A stretch of 8,025 bases of DNA from an uncultured beta proteobacterium (GTDB taxonomy: Bacteria > Pseudomonadota > Gammaproteobacteria > Burkholderiales > Burkholderiaceae). The number at the start of each line of letters is the position of its first letter. The first letter of the stretch is position 1. Position numbers and translations under genes: made by a program. The notes below the pieces were generated by a model. It saw nothing but the letters and a program-made list of their open reading frames with translations, had not been told where the DNA came from and did not search any database. The stretch is taken from assembly GCA_903930665.1 (NCBI GenBank), contig CAIYZI010000703.1, positions 1 to 8,025 of the forward strand. Reading direction: 5' to 3'. Below are positions 1 through 6,267 of the stretch, in pieces.

Positions 1-1215
1 GAGGTACTGCTTGATAAAGCACGTGCCCATAAAAACATTCAATTACTAGAGCATTGGATTGCTTTAGATCTCATTACCAATCGCCATTTAGATGCGAAAA
101 CACAGCGCACTAAACCCAATCATTGTTACGGCGTTTATGCACTTGATATTAAAAATAATCGGGTTGAAACCATTAAAGCAAAAGCGGTTGTTTTAGCTAC
201 TGGTGGTGTTGGTAAGGTATATCGATACACTAGCAATCCTGATACCGCTACTGGTGATGGTATTGCCATGGCATGGCGAGCAGGCTGTCGTGTGGGCAAT
301 ATGGAGTTCATTCAATTTCACCCAACTTGCCTCTATCACCCAAGTGATCGTACCTTCTTAATTACAGAAGCAATGCGTGGCGAAGGTGGTTTATTAAAGT
401 TGCCAAATGGCACGCGCTTTATGCCCGAGCATGATGCTAGAAATGAACTGGCACCTCGCGATATTGTGGCCCGCGCTATTGACTTTGAAATGAAAAAGCA
501 TGGCTTAGACTTTGTGCATTTAGATGCAACGCACTTGGGTGAAGCATTTATCAAAGAACACTTTCCAATGATTTACGCCCGTTGTTTAAGTTTGGGCTTA
601 GACATCACTAAAGAGCCAATCCCGGTTGTCCCAGCAGCTCACTACACGTGTGGCGGAGTAGTAACAGACTTAAAGGGTCGCACGGATTTGCCGGGTTTAT
701 ATGCTGTTGGCGAAGCAACTTATACAGGTCTGCATGGGGCAAATCGTCTAGCCAGTAATTCATTATTAGAGTGTGTTGTGATTGGTAAAGCTGCTGCCGA
801 AGATATTTCACAAGTCCAAGCCCCCTTGATGCCTAATCTTCCTCTTTGGGATGAAAGTCAGGTAGAAGATGCCGATGAGCAAGTGGTGATTGCTCATAAC
901 TGGGATGAGTTACGTTCTTTAATGTGGAACTATGTAGGCATCGTGAGAACAAATCGACGCTTAGAGCGTGCCTTGCATCGAATCAAGCTACTGCGATATG
1001 AGGTGCAGGAGTATTACGCGAACTTTAAGGTAACGCGTGATTTAATTGAATTACGCAACTTACTTGAATGCGCCGAACTGATTGTGCGCTCTGCCTTGAT
1101 GCGAAGGGAGAGTAGGGGCTTGCACTATAGTCGTGATTATCCGGGAACTTGGGCGGTTTCCTATCCGACGATTCTGACGCCCCAAGCTGAGGGCGTGGAG
1201 CATCCAGAGAGCTAA
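1..1215 (+). CDS. nadB: L-aspartate oxidase NadB, 5'-truncated by the window edge
   Basis: This cytoplasmic FAD enzyme oxidises L-aspartate to iminoaspartate, the first step of de novo NAD synthesis. The frame is open from base 1 and gives 404 residues before TAA. Aligned from memory to E. coli NadB, about 137 N-terminal residues, including the dinucleotide-binding GxGxxG region, lie outside the window. Visible landmarks in partial-protein numbering are ATGG at 66-69, the 'MEFIQFHPT' block with His107, 'TEAMRGEG' with Thr122, Glu123 and Arg126, 'LAPRD' with Arg153, 'AHYTCGG' with His214, and 'GANRLASNSLLE' with Arg249. These correspond to E. coli His244, Thr259, Glu260, Arg263, Arg290, His351 and Arg386, with a constant offset of 137 and no indels. 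The combination is diagnostic for NadB rather than for the related succinate dehydrogenase or fumarate reductase subunits. The C-terminus is full length. The next gene follows in the same direction after 48 bp. Confidence 0.97.
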   Translation, partial: EVLLDKARAHKNIQLLEHWIALDLITNRHLDAKTQRTKPNHCYGVYALDIKNNRVETIKAKAVVLATGGVGKVYRYTSNPDTATGDGIAMAWRAGCRVGNMEFIQFHPTCLYHPSDRTFLITEAMRGEGGLLKLPNGTRFMPEHDARNELAPRDIVARAIDFEMKKHGLDFVHLDATHLGEAFIKEHFPMIYARCLSLGLDITKEPIPVVPAAHYTCGGVVTDLKGRTDLPGLYAVGEATYTGLHGANRLASNSLLECVVIGKAAAEDISQVQAPLMPNLPLWDESQVEDADEQVVIAHNWDELRSLMWNYVGIVRTNRRLERALHRIKLLRYEVQEYYANFKVTRDLIELRNLLECAELIVRSALMRRESRGLHYSRDYPGTWAVSYPTILTPQAEGVEHPES

Positions 1216-1250
1216 CCGCTATGTCTTTAGTGATAAGCTTTAGGCTCCTA

Positions 1251-1257
1251 GGTGGAG
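1251..1257 (+). promoter_or_regulatory. Shine-Dalgarno for the TAXI-type gene
   Basis: GGTGGAG lies 6 bases before the ATG at 1264. An in-frame TAA at 1261-1263 directly precedes that ATG, so the start is fixed. The upstream CTCC at 1245-1248 can pair with GGAG at 1254-1257 in a 4-bp stem that would partly mask this site. Confidence 0.7.
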
Positions 1258-1263
1258 AGTTAA

Positions 1264-2643
1264 ATGGCAAGCTTTAAAGAGGATGTTATTGAGCATGCTT
1301 CTGCGGTCTATCAGACAGTAGAGGATGAGGTTAAAAGTTGGACTGAGCTTCTGAAAGAAGTTTGGCCTTTACTCATATTGCTACTCATAGGTTTACTGCT
1401 TCTGATTTGGTTTGCTAAACCTGCTCCCCCTAAAAAAGTATTGATGGCTACTGGCACAGGTGGTTCATATAAAGTTCTAGGCGAAAAATATCAAGAATAT
1501 TTTAAGAAAAAAGGAATCCAGATTGAGTTGATTCCTACTCATGGCTCAAGCGAAAATCTCCATCATTTAATCGATCGTAATGATCCCATCCAGGTTGCCT
1601 TGGTTCAGGGCGGCATGATTGCTCAAGATGGACTGAGTGGAGTAGAGTCTTTGGGTTCGGTAGACTATGAACCTGTCTGGCTCTTTTATCGAAATAACGC
1701 GTTTGATAGTAATAAACGCATATTGGACAGTGATCTGATTAAGTTAAAAATTGGTATTGGCCCAGTAGGTAGCGGGACTCATGTCCATGCTTTAAATATT
1801 CTGAAACTCAACAACATGCCAGCAACCGGCCCAAATCTGATTGCAATGGGTAATTCAGAAGGTGTGCAAGCACTCCAGAATGGGCAACTAGATGCTTTGT
1901 TATTGGTGGATGGCTTTGAGTCGCCTAATGTGCAGGCTTTAATCAAGTATCCTGGCATTCATTTAGCAACCTTTAATCGCGCAAATGCCTATACGCGTTT
2001 GGAGCCGTATTTTGAAGAGCTTACTGTGCCGATGGGTGGCTTTGATTTGGGTAGCAATACCCCTGATCATCCTGTTCAACTGATTTCTACTACTACTAAT
2101 TTATTGATTGATGACCGTTTGCATCCTGCTATACAGCTCCTTTTTTTAGAGGCTGCTAAAGAAATCAATGGCACCAAGTCCTACTTTGCAAAAGCTGGCG
2201 AGTTTCCTGCTTATATTAATTCAGAGGCGCCACTCAGCGATGAAGCAAGATACTTTTACCAAAAAGGTACGCCTGTATTGATGAAGTATTTACCCTTTTG
2301 GTTGGCGGAGTTTATTGAAAGAATGTTTTTGATCTTGTTGCCATTTTCAGCCTTCGCATACCCCATCATCAAATCGATTCCTACCTATCGAATCAATTTA
2401 GCGCGCAAACAAATCAACTCCATTTACAAAGAATTGGATAAATTTGAGCAAGACATGATTAAGAACTTTGATCCCGCTCAGCGCGGTCTATACCTTTTGA
2501 CTCTTGATGAGATGGAGAAAAAGGTATTAGCCAGTAAAGCGGCAAAATTGGCAACAGTCGATTGCTATACCTTGCGAAACAATATCGAATTTATTCGCAA
2601 TGCCATAGCTAAACAGGCGATCTACAAAGGCAGGGAAGCTTAA
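1264..2643 (+). CDS. Membrane-anchored TAXI-family (TRAP-type) solute-binding protein, ligand unknown
   Basis: This 459-residue protein resembles TAXI-type TRAP solute receptors (COG2358-like). It starts with an acidic N-terminus (1-33), then a very hydrophobic segment (about 34-51, Leu/Ile-rich). A TAXI-like domain begins with 'VLMATGTGGSYKVLG' at about 59 and includes the 'HGSSENL' block and 'VALVQGG', which fits the glycine-rich ligand-binding opening of the family. Near the end come 'LPFWLAEFIER' and a second hydrophobic segment (about 354-369), followed by a basic, helix-prone tail (370-459). The layout suggests cytoplasm, membrane, periplasmic binding domain, membrane, cytoplasm. I see no lipobox and no clear signal-peptidase site after the first segment. 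No DctM/DctQ-type or fused TRAP permease is present in the window, so transport is unproven and a tethered receptor or sensor role is possible. The gene may be cotranscribed with nadB. Its stop overlaps that of nadC. Confidence 0.85.
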   Translation: MASFKEDVIEHASAVYQTVEDEVKSWTELLKEVWPLLILLLIGLLLLIWFAKPAPPKKVLMATGTGGSYKVLGEKYQEYFKKKGIQIELIPTHGSSENLHHLIDRNDPIQVALVQGGMIAQDGLSGVESLGSVDYEPVWLFYRNNAFDSNKRILDSDLIKLKIGIGPVGSGTHVHALNILKLNNMPATGPNLIAMGNSEGVQALQNGQLDALLLVDGFESPNVQALIKYPGIHLATFNRANAYTRLEPYFEELTVPMGGFDLGSNTPDHPVQLISTTTNLLIDDRLHPAIQLLFLEAAKEINGTKSYFAKAGEFPAYINSEAPLSDEARYFYQKGTPVLMKYLPFWLAEFIERMFLILLPFSAFAYPIIKSIPTYRINLARKQINSIYKELDKFEQDMIKNFDPAQRGLYLLTLDEMEKKVLASKAAKLATVDCYTLRNNIEFIRNAIAKQAIYKGREA

Positions 2644-3497
2644 GCCAAAATACGCATCGAAAAGTCGATTGCATTCACGTCTTTAGTAAGCTTACCAAGC
2701 GAGATCCGATCAACACCAGTGGCGGCAATTGCTCGCATCTGTTCTAAATTGATACCGCCAGAGGCTTCTAAAAGGGCACGACCAGCAGTAATGGCTACCG
2801 CTTCTTTCATTTGCTCTGTAGTGAAATTATCAATTAAGATACTTTTTGCGCCAGCAGCTAATGCTTCGTTCAGTTCAGTCAAATTTTCGACTTCTATCTG
2901 AATATCTACCCCAGATTTCAGGGCGTTGGCTGCTTCTAACGCTGCAGCAATACTGCCGGCTGCGGCAATATGATTTTCTTTAATTAGAATACCGTGCCAT
3001 AAAGCAAGGCGCTGATTTTGACCGCCGCCTACTCGAACTGCGTACTTTTGAGCTTGACGTAATCCAGGAATCGTTTTGCGCGTATCGAGAACAGCGCAAC
3101 CTTTTGGGTTGGGGCTAGCTCCTGCGATTGCATCAACGTGTTGACGCGCTATGCTGGCTGTCCAAGATAATGTTTGTAAAAAATTAATACACGGGCGTTC
3201 TGCTGAAAGTAGTGCGCGCGAGTCTGCTTCTATATCGCAAACTTTTGTATCGGGCTTCATCATTTCACCTTCAAGATAGTGCCACGTCACTTGAGCATTG
3301 GGATCCAATTTTTTAAGGGCACCTTCAAACCAATCAACACCACAAAGTACTGCAGCCTCACGAACCATTAACTGCGCTTTAACCAGTTTTTGGGGAACTA
3401 GCATTGCAGTCCAATCACCTGTGCCAATATCTTCCATCAGAGCATCTGCGATATTACGTTGACGGGCTTGCTCTAAGGTTTCGTTGTAATCAAACAT
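2640..3497 (-). CDS. nadC: Nicotinate-nucleotide pyrophosphorylase (quinolinate phosphoribosyltransferase) NadC
   Basis: NadC converts quinolinate and PRPP to nicotinate mononucleotide, CO2 and pyrophosphate in the cytoplasm, closing the quinolinate branch of NAD synthesis. The 285-residue length is normal for the family. An N-terminal sandwich domain (1 to about 105) ends in 'ERPCINFLQ' with Arg101. The barrel then carries 'DTRKTIPGLR' (Arg140, Lys141), 'KYAVRVGGG' at 151-159, 'LIKENHI' with Lys173, 'IEVEN' with Glu202, 'LIDNF' with Asp223 and 'ASGGI' at 245-249. The usual NHR at 161-163 reads NQR, and Trp167-His168 replaces the more usual residues before the LIKENH block. The ATG is fixed by an in-frame TAG at 3507-3509, four codons upstream, but no good Shine-Dalgarno precedes it. 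The gene lies 87 bp downstream of nadA on the same strand. I found no convincing promoter in that gap, so cotranscription is likely. Confidence 0.96.
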   Translation of the reverse strand: MFDYNETLEQARQRNIADALMEDIGTGDWTAMLVPQKLVKAQLMVREAAVLCGVDWFEGALKKLDPNAQVTWHYLEGEMMKPDTKVCDIEADSRALLSAERPCINFLQTLSWTASIARQHVDAIAGASPNPKGCAVLDTRKTIPGLRQAQKYAVRVGGGQNQRLALWHGILIKENHIAAAGSIAAALEAANALKSGVDIQIEVENLTELNEALAAGAKSILIDNFTTEQMKEAVAITAGRALLEASGGINLEQMRAIAATGVDRISLGKLTKDVNAIDFSMRILA

Positions 3498-3571
3498 GAG
3501 GGTGATCTAGGTAAGTGGGTAATAAGATTTAAATATGGAATTCAAATGAATGTTTAGAAAAGGTGTGTATG

Positions 3572-3586
3572 AACTTTTACAAAGTT
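3572..3586. repeat. Perfect inverted repeat at the end of nadA
   Basis: AACTTT-TAC-AAAGTT is a perfect 6-bp inverted repeat with a 3-base centre. It overlaps the nadA stop codon (3585-3587) and sits at the start of the nadA-nadC gap. It is AT-rich and has no following T-run on the - strand, so it does not look like an intrinsic terminator. A protein-binding site or chance are both possible. Confidence 0.4.
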
Positions 3587-4712
3587 ATGCGGCTCCAATG
3601 TTCTTAACAAAGCCATGCTGTGCTTTTGCCAAGAGGTCAGGGTGGTTCTTGGTGAAGTCGAGCATGCGCTCTATGCATCCCAGCGCTTCTGTACGTATGG
3701 GTTCTGGCACAAGGATTTCGCCTGAAGCATTTTCTAGGCAATCTAAAATTCCTTGCAAGCCATTCATGGCCATCCAAGGGCAGTGCGCGCAACTTTTGCA
3801 AGTAGCACTATTTCCAGCGGTAGGGGCTTCAATGAGTTTTTTGTTGGGGGCTAACTGACGCATGCGATGGAGAATGCCTTTATCGGTTGCAACGATGTAT
3901 TCAGTTGCCGTACCCTCTACTACCGCTTTGATCATTGCAGAGGTAGAGCCCACTACATCTGCAAGATCTACAACTGCTTGTGGTGATTCTGGGTGAACTA
4001 AGATCATGGCATCGGGATGGCTAGCCTTGAGCATTTCTAACTCTGCAGCCTTAAATTCATCATGAACGATGCAGGCACCATTCCAAAGCAGCATATCTGC
4101 ACCAGTTTGCTCTTGAATATATCGGCCCAAGTGGCGGTCTGGTGCCCAAAGAATCTTTTTGCCTTCAAGCTTGAGTTGATGGACGATTGCTAGAGCGCAA
4201 GAGCTCGTGACCATCCAGTCAGACTGGGCTTTAACTGCCGCGCTGGTATTGGCATAAACGACGGTTACGCGGTCTGGGTGTGCCGCCCTAAATGCTGCAA
4301 ACTCTGCTGCGTCACAACCCAAATCTAATGAGCAAGTCGCATCGAGGTCAGGCATGAAGACCCGTTTTTCAGGGCTGAGGATTTTTGCAGTCTCACCCAT
4401 GAATCGCACTCCAGCCACAATCAGATTCTTAGCAGGATGATTTTTGCCAAAACGTGACATTTCCAAGGAGTCGGCAACAAAACCACCGGTTTCTAGTGCT
4501 AAATCCTGAATATCGCCATCTACATAGTAGTGGGCTACCAAGGTGGCATCTTTTTGGACTAATAATTGCTTGATACGGGCGATTACAGCGGCTTTTTCAG
4601 CGCCCTCAAGATGAGGCGGGGTCTTGGCCCAAGCTTGGGCTGTACAGGTAATCCCCGCAGCATCTTGGTGGGGGTAATCAAAGGAAATAGGGGTGCTAGC
4701 AGTTAAATTCAT
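3585..4712 (-). CDS. nadA: Quinolinate synthase NadA (4Fe-4S enzyme)
   Basis: NadA condenses iminoaspartate, supplied by NadB, with dihydroxyacetone phosphate to form quinolinate, using a [4Fe-4S] cluster. The protein has 375 residues. Expected cluster ligands are Cys127 in 'ATCSLDLGC', Cys214 in 'GACIVHDEF' and Cys311 in 'CKSCAHCPWM'. Their spacings (87 and 97) equal those of E. coli Cys113, Cys200 and Cys297, so the fold is intact. The CxxCxxC at 305-311 keeps the two extra cysteines seen in the E. coli-type enzyme. Other family blocks are 'VAHYYVDGDIQDLA' near 59, 'GVRFMGETAK' at 101-110, 'TSSCA' at 169-173 and 'HPESP' at 240-244. The N-terminus is about 14 residues longer than in E. coli. 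An in-frame TAA at 4742-4740 lies between the pgm end and this ATG. The Shine-Dalgarno is weak. The gene sits 108 bp downstream of pgm and 87 bp upstream of nadC. Confidence 0.97.
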   Translation of the reverse strand: MNLTASTPISFDYPHQDAAGITCTAQAWAKTPPHLEGAEKAAVIARIKQLLVQKDATLVAHYYVDGDIQDLALETGGFVADSLEMSRFGKNHPAKNLIVAGVRFMGETAKILSPEKRVFMPDLDATCSLDLGCDAAEFAAFRAAHPDRVTVVYANTSAAVKAQSDWMVTSSCALAIVHQLKLEGKKILWAPDRHLGRYIQEQTGADMLLWNGACIVHDEFKAAELEMLKASHPDAMILVHPESPQAVVDLADVVGSTSAMIKAVVEGTATEYIVATDKGILHRMRQLAPNKKLIEAPTAGNSATCKSCAHCPWMAMNGLQGILDCLENASGEILVPEPIRTEALGCIERMLDFTKNHPDLLAKAQHGFVKNIGAA

Positions 4713-4739
4713 ACGAAATCTTAATCGAATCCAAGTCTT

Positions 4740-4802
4740 TTAACCGAATATCCTCATTTGATCTTCTTGGCATCCTGGTGATACAAGCGGTTCATTAACC
4801 GA
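4740..4802 (-). promoter_or_regulatory. Possible control region before nadA with two TCGGTTAA copies
   Basis: Read on the - strand, TCGGTTAA occurs twice, at 4802-4795 and at 4747-4740, 55 bp apart. The copy nearer pgm is part of an inverted repeat, CGGTT-AATG-AACCG (4801-4788). The region lies in the 108-bp gap between pgm and nadA, where a separate promoter for the NAD genes would be expected. I could not pick out convincing -35 and -10 boxes. The hairpin lacks a T-run, so it is not a clear terminator. NAD regulators such as NadQ are known in related bacteria, but I cannot match their site from memory. Confidence 0.3.
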
Positions 4803-4820
4803 GATGGCCAAAGTCATTGA

Positions 4821-6206
4821 TTAAAACGGCAATTTAGCATCTGGCTTAGCTGCTAGCAGCACAACCTTAAACTCAGCTTGAATCCGCTCAATAGCTTCAT
4901 CACTATCCGCTTCAAAACGCATTACAACTACTGGGGTGGTGTTTGATGGCCTAGCCAAGCCAAATCCATCGGCATATTCCACACGAACTCCATCAATGGT
5001 GTTGATAGATTCAGAGGTGGGGAAAATTGCATTGGCTTTGATGGTTTCTAGCAATGCAAATGGCTCACCTTCGGCGCAGGCCAATTGCAATTCAGGGGTG
5101 CAGATGGCGTTTGGCAAGTCATTTAGAGTTTTGTTTGGATCTTTTTCTTTACTCAGAATTTCTAAAAGACGCGCGCCGGTATAGAGACCATCATCAAAAC
5201 CAAACCAGCGATCTTTAAAAAAGATGTGCCCGCTCATCTCACCTGCAAGTGGTGCGCCAGTCTCTTTGAGTTTGGCCTTTACCAGTGAGTGTCCTGTTTT
5301 CCACATTAAGGGCTCACCACCATGTTCTTTAACGTATTTGCCTAAGTTGCGAGTGCATTTAACGTCATAAATAATTTGGCCACCAGGATTTCGGCTAAGT
5401 ACATCCTTTGCAAACAACATCATTTGGCGATCCGGGAAAATCACTTGACCATCTTTAGTAACTACACCTAAACGATCGGCATCACCATCAAATGCAAGTC
5501 CCAATTCATTATCGGTAGTTTGCAGATTTTTGATGAGATCTTGAAGGTTCTCAATATGGGCAGGATCTGGATGGTGATTGGGGAATTTGCCATCTACCTC
5601 GCAGAAGAGTTCTTGCACTTCGCAGCCAAGTGCTCTGAATAATTTGCCTGCAAACGCACCACCAACACCATTGCCACAATCGACAGCAATTTTCATAGGG
5701 CGGGCAAGTTTGACATCGCCAATAATGCGCTCTAGATAGCTTGGGAAAATATCAAACGTGCTGCGTGTACCTGAGCCTACAGCAAATTTCTTAGCAACAA
5801 TCCGTTGGTATAGAACCTGAATCTGCTCACCATAAATAGCGGCGCCCCCTAATACCATTTTGAATCCGTTGTAGTTTGGGGGATTGTGGCTACCAGTAAT
5901 CATGATGCCGGACTTCGGTGTTTTACCGTCAAGGATTTGATTGGCCGCGAAATACACCATTGGTGTCGCTACCATGCCCAAGTCAATGACATTAATACCA
6001 GTTGATAGCAAGCCTTCGGTAAGGGCTTCTATCAAACTTGGGCCAGAAAGGCGACCGTCCCGCCCAATCACAATTTCCGTCTCGCCAAGCTCGCGCATCT
6101 CGGTACCAAAGGCTTGCCCAATGAGCTTGGCAACCCAAGGGTCCAAAGTTTCATCGATAATGCCGCGAATATCGTAAGCTTTAAAAATAGATGGAGACAA
6201 TTGCAT
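4821..6206 (-). CDS. Phosphomannomutase/phosphoglucomutase (AlgC/ManB-type)
   Basis: This enzyme of the alpha-D-phosphohexomutase family interconverts 6-phosphate and 1-phosphate forms of mannose or glucose. It feeds GDP-mannose and UDP-glucose pools for lipopolysaccharide and exopolysaccharide. At 461 residues it is close to Pseudomonas AlgC. All four functional loops are present: the phosphoserine loop 'TGSHNP' with Ser106, the metal loop 'DGDADR' with Asp240, Asp242 and Asp244, the sugar-specificity loop 'GEMSGH' with Glu323, Ser325 and His327, and the phosphate-binding loop 'RPSNTTP' at 419-425. The GEMSGH form is typical of the dual-specificity PMM/PGM group rather than of GlmM or glucose-specific Pgm, so I leave the symbol open (algC, manB and pgm are all used). 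AAAAGGA before the ATG is a good ribosome site. The gene follows pgi by 52 bp on the same strand, suggesting an operon. Confidence 0.95.
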   Translation of the reverse strand: MQLSPSIFKAYDIRGIIDETLDPWVAKLIGQAFGTEMRELGETEIVIGRDGRLSGPSLIEALTEGLLSTGINVIDLGMVATPMVYFAANQILDGKTPKSGIMITGSHNPPNYNGFKMVLGGAAIYGEQIQVLYQRIVAKKFAVGSGTRSTFDIFPSYLERIIGDVKLARPMKIAVDCGNGVGGAFAGKLFRALGCEVQELFCEVDGKFPNHHPDPAHIENLQDLIKNLQTTDNELGLAFDGDADRLGVVTKDGQVIFPDRQMMLFAKDVLSRNPGGQIIYDVKCTRNLGKYVKEHGGEPLMWKTGHSLVKAKLKETGAPLAGEMSGHIFFKDRWFGFDDGLYTGARLLEILSKEKDPNKTLNDLPNAICTPELQLACAEGEPFALLETIKANAIFPTSESINTIDGVRVEYADGFGLARPSNTTPVVVMRFEADSDEAIERIQAEFKVVLLAAKPDAKLPF

Positions 6207-6212
6207 GGCAAG

Positions 6213-6219
6213 TCCTTTT
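6213..6219 (-). promoter_or_regulatory. Shine-Dalgarno for the phosphohexomutase gene
   Basis: On the - strand AAAAGGA sits 6 bases before the ATG at 6206. It is the clearest ribosome site among the four - strand genes and supports this start. Confidence 0.7.
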
Positions 6220-6239
6220 AGGAAGGCGTATTTGATTAG

Positions 6240-6267
6240 GCCAAGTGTTGCTTAAGCGTTACTTGGC
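6240..6267. repeat. Inverted repeat spanning the pgi stop codon
   Basis: GCCAAGT (6240-6246) and ACTTGGC (6261-6267) form a perfect 7-bp stem around a 14-base loop. The loop itself contains the 8-bp palindrome GCTTAAGC (6250-6257). The pgi stop (6259-6261) lies in the loop and stem base. On the - strand the stem is followed by CTAATCAAAT, without a T-run, so complete termination is unlikely. A processing or stability hairpin between pgi and the mutase gene would fit. Confidence 0.5.

Noticed and set aside
1025..1270. Open frame of 81 codons on the - strand over the nadB 3' end
   Set aside because: It is a shadow of nadB in another frame, without its own ribosome site or recognisable motif.
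3550..3858. Open frame of 102 codons on the + strand over the end of nadA
   Set aside because: It lies almost wholly antisense to well-conserved nadA sequence encoding the CxxCxxC region, and no ribosome site or family resemblance is visible.
4788..4801. CGGTT/AACCG hairpin as a terminator after pgm
   Set aside because: The 5-bp stem is followed on the - strand by CTTGTATC rather than a T-run, so it is reported only as part of a possible control region.
4740..4817. A 25-codon reading frame on the - strand between pgm and nadA (ATG at 4817-4815, TAA at 4742-4740)
   Set aside because: It has no Shine-Dalgarno, its residues show no signal or repeat pattern, and its length is within chance for a 108-bp gap. 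It could only be revived by conservation or ribosome profiling.
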